Shown here: positions 24,189 to 31,975 of the stretch, piece after piece
How the letters are laid out: each line of letters begins with the position of its first letter
Numbering within the stretch: the first letter of the stretch is position 1
From: Nostocoides jenkinsii Ben 74
GTDB lineage: Bacteria > Actinomycetota > Actinomycetes > Actinomycetales > Dermatophilaceae
NCBI RefSeq assembly: GCF_001046875.1
Contig: NZ_HF571038.1
Coordinates: forward strand, 3,012,532 to 3,050,650
DNA length: 38,119 nucleotides
Direction: 5' to 3'
Translations under genes and position numbers: made by a program
The notes under the pieces: model-generated
Told to the model about the DNA's origin: nothing
Seen by the model: the letters and a program-made list of their open reading frames with translations, nothing else
Databases searched by the model: none

Positions 24189-26816
24189 ATGGCTCAATTG
24201 CTGCAACGGCTCGGGCGCTTCTGCGCGGACTATGCCGGCCGCGTCCTGGCCTTCTGGGCTGTCATCCTCCTGGCCATCGGCGGCGCAGCCGCCAGCTTTG
24301 GCACCCCCATGACCAATGAGTTCAGGTTCCCCGGCGCGGCCTTCGAGAGGGTCGGCGAAGACCTCGGCGCGGCCCTCCCCGAGTTGCGCGGCGGCTTTGG
24401 CACAGTGGTCTTCGAGACCCAGTCCGGTGAGTTCACGCCGGCCCAGCGCGAGGCGATCAAGACCACGCTGGCCAAGTGGCAGCAGGTCCCCCAGGTCACC
24501 GGAGTCGTGGATCCCTTTGCCGCGCAAGAGCGGATCGACGCAGCCGACGACAAACTCGCGACCGCGAAGGTCAAGCTGGATCAGGGGTATGCCGATCTGG
24601 CCGCCAATCGGACCAAACTCGACCAGGCGAACTACAGCCTGGCCCAAGGGCAAGGCTTGATCGAGCTCGCCGAGCGCAAGAACCCCAAGGACCCTGGACT
24701 GACCACACTGCGGCCCCAGGTGGCGGCCGCCGAGAAGAAGCTCGCCGCGGCCGAGGCCAAGTGGGAGAAGGGGCGAGATCAGCTCGATGCCGGGTGGGCG
24801 GCATACACCCAGGGGAAGCAACAGGCCGACGCCCTCGGCGACGTCCGCTTCGTCAGCCAGGACGGCCATGTGGCCGTGGCGCAGATCCGGTTCGACACGG
24901 ACGCGCGTTCGGTGCCCTACGAGATCCGCGCGGAGATCCCCGCAATCGGCTCATCTCTGACGAAGTCCGATGTGACAGTGAACTATTCCGCCGAGATCGC
25001 CCAGGAGATGTCCCTCGTCGGACCCGGTGAAATCATCGGCTTGGGGGTAGCGCTCCTCGTGCTGCTGGCCATGCTCGGCTCGCTGGTCGCCGCCGGACTG
25101 CCGCTAGTCGGGGCCATGCTCGGGGTTGGGGTCGGGCTCGGCGGCGCCGTCGCCGCGACGCACTTCTTCGCGATGAACCAGATGACGCCGTCGCTCGCCC
25201 TGATGTTGGGCCTCGCGGTCGGGATCGACTACGCCCTGTTCATCGTCAATCGCCACCGCCAGATGTACCTCGGCGGCACTGACCTGCGCGCCTCGATCGC
25301 CCGCGCGGTCGGGACGGCGGGCAGCGCGGTCGCCTTTGCCGGGCTGACCGTCATCATCGCGCTCACCGCGCTCGTCCTGTCCGGCCTGCCGATCCTCGCC
25401 CAGATGGGCCTGGTCGCCGCGGGCACCGTACTTGCCGCCGTACTCGTCGCCCTCACCGTCACCCCGGCGCTACTCCGGGTGATCGGGCCGCGCGTCGCGG
25501 CGAAGAAGACATGGCGAAACCATGGGTATGCCGTGCCGGGCGACCCCGCCTCACGCAGCGTTTCAGGGGGCGCAGGTCTCGAGGAGGGAGCGGGTGTTGA
25601 GGAAGGCGAGGAAGAGCACGGCGGATGGTATGTCCGCCTGGTCACCCGCCGTCCCTGGCTCACCACGGCTGGCGTGGTCGCCGTGATCGCCGTCCTCGCG
25701 GCGCCCTTGTTCTCGCTGCGACTCGGTCTCCCCGACGGCAGCAGCGAGCCGGCGAGCAGCACGGCGTATGCGGCATACGAGGGTGTCGCGACCAACTTCG
25801 GTCCGGGGGTCAACGGTCCCATCGTGGCGGTCGCCACCCTTGACAAGGCCCCCGCCGACGACGCGGCGCTGCAGGCGATCCAGGCTCGGCTCGCCTCGAC
25901 GTTCGATGGGATCGACGGCGTCGCCGGGGTGGCCGTGGCCGGGGTCTCCGCCGACCAGCGCACGATCGCGATGCAGGTCGTCCCGACGACCGGACCGGCC
26001 GAGGCTCAGACGGTGGACACCGTGCACGCCATCACTGATCGCGCGCGGTTCCTCAGCGCCGACCTCGGCGCGGACATTGGCGTCACCGGCCAGACGGTAG
26101 CGAATATCGAGATCTCCCAACGTCTTTCGGATGCGCTACCGGGCTATCTCGCGACCGTCATCGGGTTGTCGCTGATCATCCTGCTGCTGGTTTTTCGGTC
26201 AGTCCTGGTGCCGTTGATCGCCACCGTCGGCTTCCTGTTCTCGGTCGCTGCGGCGTTCGGAGTCACGGTGGCGGTGTATCAGTGGGGCTGGCTCGCCGAG
26301 GTCTTCGGGGTGACAGAGCCCGGGCCGATCATGTCGTTCATGCCGATCATCCTGATCGGGGTGCTGTTCGGATTGGCGATGGACTACCAGATGTTCCTGG
26401 TCTCGGGGATGCGCGAGGCGTACGTCCACGGGCAGGACGCCCGGACGGCGGTGCGCACCGGCTTCGAGCATGGCGCGAAGGTCGTGACGGCGGCGGCGCT
26501 GATCATGTTTGCGGTGTTCGGCGGGTTCGTCTTCGCCCACCTGACGATGATCCGGCCCATCGGTCTCGGGTTGGCTGTGGGCGTCATCGTGGACGCGGTG
26601 ATCGTCCGGATGACTCTGGTCCCAGCGCTGATGCACCTGTTGGGCGAGCGCGCCTGGTGGATGCCGGCGTGGCTGGACCGGGTGGTGCCGAATGTCGACG
26701 TGGAAGGCGCCAGCCTGGCGCCCGAGAACCCGGCCGGCGAGCAGGCTTTGGAAGACAGATCGGGTGTGGCTGGGACGCATGCGCGTCGGGCTGAGGTCGC
26801 CGAGGTGACGGTGTAG
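24189..26816 (+). CDS. MMPL/RND-family exporter with periplasmic coiled coil
   Basis: This 875-residue protein has two MMPL halves. After the first span (about 14-35) comes a large extracytoplasmic domain that contains, at about 115-215, a run of heptad-like repeats (for example KLDQGYADLAANRTKLDQAN) forming a long coiled coil. Spans at about 275-440 include GIDYALFIVNRHR, with the conserved Asp-Tyr of the proton relay. The second half repeats the design with LAMDYQMFLVSGMREAY near 735. Relatives export lipids, siderophores or drugs. Cotranscription with an upstream TetR gene favours inducible efflux. It abuts the DUF2332 remnant with no base between the two stop codons. Confidence 0.92.
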   Translation: MAQLLQRLGRFCADYAGRVLAFWAVILLAIGGAAASFGTPMTNEFRFPGAAFERVGEDLGAALPELRGGFGTVVFETQSGEFTPAQREAIKTTLAKWQQVPQVTGVVDPFAAQERIDAADDKLATAKVKLDQGYADLAANRTKLDQANYSLAQGQGLIELAERKNPKDPGLTTLRPQVAAAEKKLAAAEAKWEKGRDQLDAGWAAYTQGKQQADALGDVRFVSQDGHVAVAQIRFDTDARSVPYEIRAEIPAIGSSLTKSDVTVNYSAEIAQEMSLVGPGEIIGLGVALLVLLAMLGSLVAAGLPLVGAMLGVGVGLGGAVAATHFFAMNQMTPSLALMLGLAVGIDYALFIVNRHRQMYLGGTDLRASIARAVGTAGSAVAFAGLTVIIALTALVLSGLPILAQMGLVAAGTVLAAVLVALTVTPALLRVIGPRVAAKKTWRNHGYAVPGDPASRSVSGGAGLEEGAGVEEGEEEHGGWYVRLVTRRPWLTTAGVVAVIAVLAAPLFSLRLGLPDGSSEPASSTAYAAYEGVATNFGPGVNGPIVAVATLDKAPADDAALQAIQARLASTFDGIDGVAGVAVAGVSADQRTIAMQVVPTTGPAEAQTVDTVHAITDRARFLSADLGADIGVTGQTVANIEISQRLSDALPGYLATVIGLSLIILLLVFRSVLVPLIATVGFLFSVAAAFGVTVAVYQWGWLAEVFGVTEPGPIMSFMPIILIGVLFGLAMDYQMFLVSGMREAYVHGQDARTAVRTGFEHGAKVVTAAALIMFAVFGGFVFAHLTMIRPIGLGLAVGVIVDAVIVRMTLVPALMHLLGERAWWMPAWLDRVVPNVDVEGASLAPENPAGEQALEDRSGVAGTHARRAEVAEVTV

Positions 26817-27446
26817 TCACCCTGGCAAGACGATCGGCGGACCGTGGTGGGTGCTGTGGCCGATCAGCCGGCCGTCCACCCGCAGTTCCGCCCCGTGGGC
26901 GACCACGTCGTATCCCGCGGGACCGATCGGCGGGGGAACACCTTCAAGGCTGACGTGAGCCAGCGGCATACGGTCTCGCGCGTGCGCGACGATGTGTTGG
27001 ACGGCAACGGATTCCGCTGCGGGCCAATACTGTTCGGTGATCGACTGCCAGACGACGGTGAGGACGTCCGGGCGAGGTTCCGCGAGCTGGGCCGCCAGCC
27101 ACTCGGACGCGCCGGCGCGGTCGATGGTGACCGGGTGGCGGCGCAGCACGTCGAGCGCTGCGGCGAGGCGGTCGTGGCGGGCGAGGTGGAACGGCCATAC
27201 GAACGACATCAGGTAGTCGGCACCGTCCGGCGTGGTCGCATCCACCGGATGCAGGTCGCAGCCGCGGCGCTCAAGGATGGTCGCGCGCTCGGGTGCGATG
27301 GGGAGGTCGACATCGAAGGCGAGCGGCGAGTTCGGGTCACCCCAGGACCAGCCGGTCCCCATGCGCCATACGAGGGAGTATGCCCCCGGATGCGCTGCGG
27401 AACCGTTGCTAACTGCTGCTAGCAGCACATAATCAACTGCGGACAC
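26817..27446 (-). pseudogene. DUF2332 protein lacking its N-terminal part
   Basis: From GTG 27446 the frame gives 209 residues that match the second half of DUF2332 proteins: GWSWGDPNSPLAFDVDL, ERRGCDLHPVDATTPDGADY, FVWPFHLARHDRLAAALDVL and LTVVWQSITEQYWP. Family members have about 330 residues and begin with a helical domain and a SAM-like glycine loop that are missing here. The residues before AAHPGAYSLVW are unlike the family, and further upstream the frame is low-complexity antisense of the next gene. Function of the family is unknown. Confidence 0.6.
27414..27427. repeat. 14-base perfect palindrome at the DUF2332 break
   Basis: TGCTGCTAGCAGCA reads the same on both strands. It falls within the first codons of the truncated DUF2332 frame, close to where family similarity stops. 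A second imperfect repeat (GTTGACT...AGTTAAC) follows at about 27463-27487. It could be a recombination scar or an operator. Confidence 0.4.
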
Positions 27447-27549
27447 CCTGCAGGCTGTCCCCAGTTGACTACCTTGTGCTGAGTTAACGGGGAGAGGACG
27501 ATCTGGGGCCGGTGACCGAGGGTTCAGAGCGACCCCGTATGGCCGGGCC

Positions 27550-27577
27550 CGCACCCGTGAGGGGGAGGGCGGGTGCG
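27550..27577 (-). terminator. Hairpin after the PepSY-like gene
   Basis: CGCACCCG (27550-27557) and CGGGTGCG (27570-27577) form an 8-base perfect stem with a 12-base loop, 36 bases past the stop of the minus-strand gene at 27613. A smaller CGCC-AAAA-GGCG hairpin lies between them. Confidence 0.5.
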
Positions 27578-27612
27578 AACCCGGCGTCGCCAAAAGGCGC
27601 GAGGGGCTGGCG

Positions 27613-28263
27613 TCAGTTCGCCGTCGCCGTGCCAGTCGTGCTCGTGTTGCCGGGCAGGGTCTGGCCGCTCGTGCCGCCATTCGCCGCGCCGGGGCCGCCC
27701 TGGCCCATGCCACCCTGGCCCTGGCCCTGGTCCATGCCCGGGCCGCCCATCCCGCCGCCGTGACCGCCAGGCCCACCCTGGCCCTCGGTCACCGTCTTGA
27801 GGTCGGCGCTCACGTCGAAGCGCACCGGCTGGCCGTCCTTGGTACCCATGACGTCATATGAGCCGTCCGGGTCCTTCTGAACCTCCGTGACTTCAACGCT
27901 CGAGTCCTTGGCCTTGACTGCGGCAATGACCTTGTCGGCCTCATCGCCGGTCACGGCCGTGTGCTCGTGCCCGCCCATACCCGGACCGGCCTGGCCGCCC
28001 TCGTGACCACCGGGGCCACCCTGCGGTGCACCTTGGGGGGCACCTTGGGGCGCACCCTGGGTGGTGCCATTGTTGGCACCGGAGCCGTTGTTGGCGGCTG
28101 CCGCGCCACCCGACGCCGCGGCGCCGGAGCCGGCCGCGCTGGAACTGGTGCTGCTGCTCGTGCTGGGGGCGTTGTCGGCGGCGCTGGCGATCGCGGCACC
28201 CGCGATGACGGCGCCTGCGGCGGCAACCGATGCGGCGATCGCACTGACCTTCGAGATGGCCAT
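27613..28263 (-). CDS. Secreted PepSY-like protein with Gly/His-rich low-complexity arms
   Basis: This 216-residue protein has a signal peptide at about 1-29 (SAIAASVAAAGAVIAGAAIASA). A Ser/Ala/Asn-rich stretch follows, then four QGAP-type repeats and a GGHEGGQAGPGMGGHEH segment. A compact domain of about 60 residues (DEADKVIAAVKAKDSSVEVT, YDVMGTKDGQPVRFDVSADL) resembles PepSY. The tail is Gly/Met/Gln-rich with GGHGGGMGG. His, Met and Gln in the arms suggest metal binding at the cell surface, but that is inference. GAGGAG lies seven bases before ATG 28263. Proteins of this kind in actinobacteria are often near two-component systems; none is present here. Confidence 0.75.
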   Translation of the reverse strand: MAISKVSAIAASVAAAGAVIAGAAIASAADNAPSTSSSTSSSAAGSGAAASGGAAAANNGSGANNGTTQGAPQGAPQGAPQGGPGGHEGGQAGPGMGGHEHTAVTGDEADKVIAAVKAKDSSVEVTEVQKDPDGSYDVMGTKDGQPVRFDVSADLKTVTEGQGGPGGHGGGMGGPGMDQGQGQGGMGQGGPGAANGGTSGQTLPGNTSTTGTATAN

Positions 28264-28441
28264 GAAAGTTCTCCTCTGAGTGTTGGTGGCGACCGGTTGG
28301 CCGCGCTGTGTGTCTCTACGATCGGCACGCCACTTATCGAGAACCTGTGGTCAACATCTGGATCTGATGAGATTCCAACGCCTCCGAGATTCGGCGACCA
28401 CGTGGGGAGTCCTGCTCACGCCGCCGGGAGAGCGCGCGGCA

Positions 28442-28447
28442 TACGGT
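28442..28447 (+). promoter_or_regulatory. -10-like hexamer, leaderless promoter
   Basis: TACGGT lies seven bases before ATG 28455. The same spacing of a TANNNT hexamer to a start codon occurs at 2191, 3550, 5853 and (minus strand) 13018-13023, so these starts are probably also transcription starts. Confidence 0.4.
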
Positions 28448-28454
28448 GCTGGCT

Positions 28455-28994
28455 ATGTCCTCGACTCCTTCGCGCGGCAGCCGCATCGGCCGAACCCTCA
28501 CCAGGCTCGTCGCGGGGCTCGCGGCGGTGATCCTGGTGACCTATCTCGGGTTCAACGCCGTCGCCTACTTCTCCAGTCGCGGCAAGATCGCCAACGCGCG
28601 CTCGCAGACGACCGCCGCGATCGCCGATGCCCGCCCCGCCACCGAGGCGCATCAAGCGCAGGTCACCGCATCTCTCGGCGACCCCGATCATGCCTGGATC
28701 GAGCAGGAGTGCGTGCAGGGTTCCCGAGACAGGGGCTGGACCGTCTACACCTATACCTCCACCTGCACGCTTCGCTCCGTCGAGGCGTATGCCGTGGCCG
28801 ACGTCGGCGATTGTGTTCTGCTCGGGCTGGTCCGTTCGGGCGAGGGTTACCAGGTCGGGTCGGTCGAGGTCCAGTCCCGATTCGTCCCGGCGGAGAAGGC
28901 GGTGCCGGCGTCCCGGTCTTCGGCGAGGTGTTCGCGACCTGACGTCTCACGACCGCACCTCACACAACCGGCCGCGCCAACGTTGACCCAGTGA
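28455..28994 (+). CDS. Single-span membrane-anchored protein, function unknown
   Basis: This 179-residue protein has a short basic N-terminus and one span at about 14-36 (LTRLVAGLAAVILVTYLGFNAVAYF), then an outer domain with three cysteines (QECVQG, TSTCTL, VGDCVLL) that could form a disulfide. I recognise no family. The last 30 or so residues (PASRSSARCSRPDVSRPHL) look non-globular; an alternative frame ending at 28942 (VFGEVFAT) reads better, so a frameshift near 28900 is possible. The stop overlaps the next gene's GTG by four bases. Confidence 0.6.
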   Translation: MSSTPSRGSRIGRTLTRLVAGLAAVILVTYLGFNAVAYFSSRGKIANARSQTTAAIADARPATEAHQAQVTASLGDPDHAWIEQECVQGSRDRGWTVYTYTSTCTLRSVEAYAVADVGDCVLLGLVRSGEGYQVGSVEVQSRFVPAEKAVPASRSSARCSRPDVSRPHLTQPAAPTLTQ

Positions 28995-29485
28995 TGATGA
29001 CCAAAGCCCCCTTCGAGGCCGTCGTCGCCGACCACGGTGCGACGGTCCTGCGCGTATGCCGCGCCGTCCTCGGCTCTCACACCGACGCCGAGGACGCGTG
29101 GTCCGAGACCTTCCTCTCGGCGCTGAAGGCCTATCCCGAGCTGCCTGCCGAGGCCAATGTCCGCGGCTGGTTGGTCACCATTGCCCATCGCAAGGCGATA
29201 GACGTGACCCGTGCTCGCGCGCGGCACGCCATCCCCACCGCCGACCTGCCCGAGCGCGCCGGCCCGGATCTCGAACCTTCCGACGATGCCGTATGGCGCG
29301 CGGTCCGCTCCCTACCGCCGCGCCAGCGGGAGGTCATCACCTATCGCTACCTCGGGGGCCTCGACTACGCCACGATCGCCGAACTCACGGGCGGGACCGC
29401 GGCTGCGGCGCGCCGTGCGGCGTCCGACGGGCTCAGCTCGCTCCGCGCCAGGAGCGCGGCCTTCACCTTAGGAATCGACGAATGA
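28991..29485 (+). CDS. ECF-like RNA polymerase sigma factor coupled to ogt
   Basis: This 164-residue protein has a sigma region 2 at about 10-78 (DHGATVLRVCRAVLGSHTDA, then WSETFLSALKAY and RGWLVTIAHRKAIDVTRARA) and a region 4 at about 105-155 (LPPRQREVITYRYLGGLDYA, then a helix-turn-helix with IAELTGGTAAAARRAASDGL). It would direct RNA polymerase to a small set of promoters. GTG 28991 is chosen for the overlap with the upstream gene; ATG 28994 or 28997 are equally possible. The stop overlaps the start of a DNA alkylation repair gene by four bases, which suggests a shared role. No anti-sigma factor is obvious unless it is the preceding single-span protein. Confidence 0.85.
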   Translation: MMMTKAPFEAVVADHGATVLRVCRAVLGSHTDAEDAWSETFLSALKAYPELPAEANVRGWLVTIAHRKAIDVTRARARHAIPTADLPERAGPDLEPSDDAVWRAVRSLPPRQREVITYRYLGGLDYATIAELTGGTAAAARRAASDGLSSLRARSAAFTLGIDE

Positions 29486-30075
29486 CCGACAGCACTGAAC
29501 TGACCGACAGCGCCGAACTGGCAGAGAGGCTCCCCCGGCTACACGCCCGGCTTGAACGCGAGGCAGCCGCCGCGGGCCTGCTCGATGTGGCGTACCGCCT
29601 GCTGGACTCTCCCGTCGGGCAACTACTCCTCGCCAGAACGCCGGCCGGCCTCGTCCGAGTGGCGTTCCCCGCCGATCACGAGCACGTCTTGACCACCCTG
29701 GCCGAGCGGATCAGCCCACGAATCCTGCTCTCCCCCAAGGCACTGGACGAGATGGCCGCGGAGTTGGACGCCTACTTCGCTGGACGCCGAACGGCCTTCA
29801 GCGTGCCCTTGGACCGCCAGCTCTCGCACGGCTTCCTCGGTCAGGTTCAGCACGCCCTCTCGGACATCCCGTTCGGCACCACCGTGAGCTATGGCCAACT
29901 CGCGGACCGGGCGGGCAACCCCCGAGCCGTCCGCGCGGTCGGCACCGCGTGCGCGACCAATCCGCTCCCGATCGTCGTTCCTTGCCACCGCGTCCTACGT
30001 AGCGACGGCACCCTCGGCGGCTACGTCGGTGGGATCGACGCCAAGCGGCTCCTGCTCGACCTCGAACGCGCCTGA
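29482..30075 (+). CDS. ogt: O6-alkylguanine-DNA alkyltransferase (Ogt-type)
   Basis: This 197-residue suicide DNA repair protein has an N-terminal domain at about 30-110 and a DNA-binding domain at about 112-197. The active-site Cys is in IVVPCHRV, preceded by GTTVSYGQLADRAGNPRAVR (recognition helix with the Arg finger) and followed by GGYVGGIDAKRLLLD. It moves methyl or alkyl groups from O6 of guanine to its own Cys. The first 25 residues (TDSTEL/TDSAEL repeat, then AERLPRLHARLE) extend beyond the usual start. It is translationally coupled to the sigma factor by ATGA at 29482-29485. Confidence 0.92.
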   Translation: MTDSTELTDSAELAERLPRLHARLEREAAAAGLLDVAYRLLDSPVGQLLLARTPAGLVRVAFPADHEHVLTTLAERISPRILLSPKALDEMAAELDAYFAGRRTAFSVPLDRQLSHGFLGQVQHALSDIPFGTTVSYGQLADRAGNPRAVRAVGTACATNPLPIVVPCHRVLRSDGTLGGYVGGIDAKRLLLDLERA

Positions 30076-30120
30076 CCGGCGCCCAACCACAAGTCGACCC
30101 CAGCCACAAGTGAACGGGGC

Positions 30121-30924
30121 TCAGACGCGCAGGACCTCCACGCCTGTCGCTCGGGTAATGGCCTCCGCCTCCGCGGAGGGGAGTCCCGTGTCGGTGATGA
30201 GGACGTCGAGGTCGGCCAGCTCGCCATACCGATAAATGGACTCGCGCCCGAGCTTGGAATGGTCGCTGAGCAGCACCCGGAATCGCGCCGCCCCTAACAG
30301 TGCCGCCTTGACCGCCGCCTCCGGTTCGTCCGGCGTCGCGAGGCCATGCGCGATGGAGACGGCATTTGCTCCGAGGAAGGCCACGTCCGCCCGCACGGAT
30401 CGCACCGCCGACAAGGCCCACTGATCGACGGTCGCCTGGGTGATCTCGCGGACCCGGCCCCCGAGGATGGACACCGCACCGACCTTGGGCAGCAGCGACA
30501 ACGCGATCGGGAGCGAGTTGGTGATCGCGCGCAGCGCCGGCGCGACAGGCAGCGCGTCGGCGAGCGCCGCCGTCGACGTCCCCGCGTCGAGAATGATCGC
30601 CCCGTCCAACGGGACGAAATCCAGTGCCGCGCGCGCGATCCGTGCCTTTTCTTGGGCGTATGCCGTGCGCGTCGCCACCGGCTCCTCCCGCGTCAGCGAG
30701 CCGACCCCGACGGCGCCGCCGTGGACCCGTCGAAGGTGGCCTTCGCTCTGCAGCAACATCAGGTCCTTGCGCACCGTCTCGTGCGTGACCCCGAGCGTCT
30801 CGGCGATCTGGGTGGCCACGACCTGCCCGGTGCGCGCCAGTTCATCGAGGATGAACTGGTGGCGCTGCGGCGCCAGCGAGGTCGCGCCGGCGGCGTCGCG
30901 GTCGGGGCGGAGACGATCGCTCAC
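30121..30924 (-). CDS. DeoR-family transcriptional repressor
   Basis: This 267-residue protein has a DeoR winged HTH at about 15-70 (RHQFILDELARTGQVVATQI, then LGVTHETVRKDLMLLQSEGH and LRRVHGGA). A sugar-phosphate-sensing DeoRC domain at about 85-255 contains ILDAGTSTAALADALP, the usual phosphosugar loop. It should repress this operon until a sugar phosphate binds. The start is GTG 30924, overlapping the dehydrogenase stop (GTGA). It is the last gene of the operon, so it represses its own synthesis through the repeats at 32851-32880. The phosphosugar is unknown. Confidence 0.92.
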   Translation of the reverse strand: MSDRLRPDRDAAGATSLAPQRHQFILDELARTGQVVATQIAETLGVTHETVRKDLMLLQSEGHLRRVHGGAVGVGSLTREEPVATRTAYAQEKARIARAALDFVPLDGAIILDAGTSTAALADALPVAPALRAITNSLPIALSLLPKVGAVSILGGRVREITQATVDQWALSAVRSVRADVAFLGANAVSIAHGLATPDEPEAAVKAALLGAARFRVLLSDHSKLGRESIYRYGELADLDVLITDTGLPSAEAEAITRATGVEVLRV

Positions 30925-31949
30925 GGCCGGACAAGCACCTTGATGTGCTGACCGCTGACGGAGGCGTCGAAGGCGTCGCGCGCCCGGTCCAAGGGGAACT
31001 CCGCCGTGACGAAGTCCTCTCCGCGCACGGCGCCGGCGACCAGCATCTCGATGGCCTTGGCATAGTCCTGCGGCACGTACGTCGCCGAGCCTTGAATGCG
31101 AACTTGGTTGTCCTGCACCACGATCGTCGGGATGGTGACGTCTGCCGATGGGACGCCGACGATGGCGACGGTTCCGCCCTTGGTGGCGAGGGCGATGGCG
31201 GCCGAGATGGTCGGCTGGATCGCAACGCAATCGAAGACCACGTCGGCGCTCTCGCCGAGGGCTTCGCGCACCTCGGCGACCGCGTCGGGGCCGGTGGAGT
31301 CGACGGCGGCGTCGGCACCTAGGCGCAGGGCCAGGTCACGCTTGCTGGCGAGGGGGTCCGTCACGACCACGCGACGCGCGCCCTCATACCGCGCCACCGC
31401 CAACATCAGCAGACCGATCGTGCCGGAGCCCATGATGACGATCGCCTTGTCCTGCAGCGGCCCCGCGATCCGGCCGGCGTGCACGGGGGTGGAGAGCGGC
31501 TCGATCAGCGAGGCGGCCCGGTCGTCGAGCTCGTCCGGGATGACGTGCAATCGGTCGGCACGGACGACAAATTCGTCGGCCATGCCGCCCTGCTCGTAGC
31601 CGCAGCCGAAGAATTGAAGGTTCTCGCACAGGTTCTCCTGGCCGGAACGGCATTGCTTGCAGTCCCAGCAGGGCAGCGTCGGCTCGACCGTGACGCGAGT
31701 GCCGACCGCGACGGAGTCGACGCCGTCGCCGAGTTCGGTGACGACACCGGTGGCTTCGTGGCCGGGGAAGTAGGGGATGGGCACGAGCGGGTGCCGACCG
31801 TGGAAGGCGTGCGTGTCCGAGCCGCAGACCCCGACGGTCACGCTGCGCACACGGACTTCACCCGAGCGAACCGGAGTGGGGGCTTCCTCGCGGACGGACA
31901 TCTCGCCGACAGCAGTGACGACTACGCGGCGAATGGTGTTCTCAGACAT
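30921..31949 (-). CDS. Zinc-dependent alcohol/polyol dehydrogenase
   Basis: This 342-residue medium-chain dehydrogenase is similar to sorbitol/L-iditol and galactitol-phosphate dehydrogenases. Catalytic zinc ligands are in GVCGSDTHAFHG (Cys) and FPGHEATGVV (His-Glu). The structural zinc site is the four Cys in CWDCKQCRSGQENLC at about 93-107. The NAD site is VIMGSGTIGLLMLAVA. It would oxidise a polyol to the ketose. ATG 31949 is chosen because AAAGGA lies about nine bases before it; ATG 31955 is in frame but too close. It lies 26 bases after the kinase stop, in an operon with it and the DeoR repressor. Confidence 0.92.
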   Translation of the reverse strand: MSENTIRRVVVTAVGEMSVREEAPTPVRSGEVRVRSVTVGVCGSDTHAFHGRHPLVPIPYFPGHEATGVVTELGDGVDSVAVGTRVTVEPTLPCWDCKQCRSGQENLCENLQFFGCGYEQGGMADEFVVRADRLHVIPDELDDRAASLIEPLSTPVHAGRIAGPLQDKAIVIMGSGTIGLLMLAVARYEGARRVVVTDPLASKRDLALRLGADAAVDSTGPDAVAEVREALGESADVVFDCVAIQPTISAAIALATKGGTVAIVGVPSADVTIPTIVVQDNQVRIQGSATYVPQDYAKAIEMLVAGAVRGEDFVTAEFPLDRARDAFDASVSGQHIKVLVRP

Positions 31950-31975
31950 CAGCATTCCTTTGTGTGGTGGAGGAG

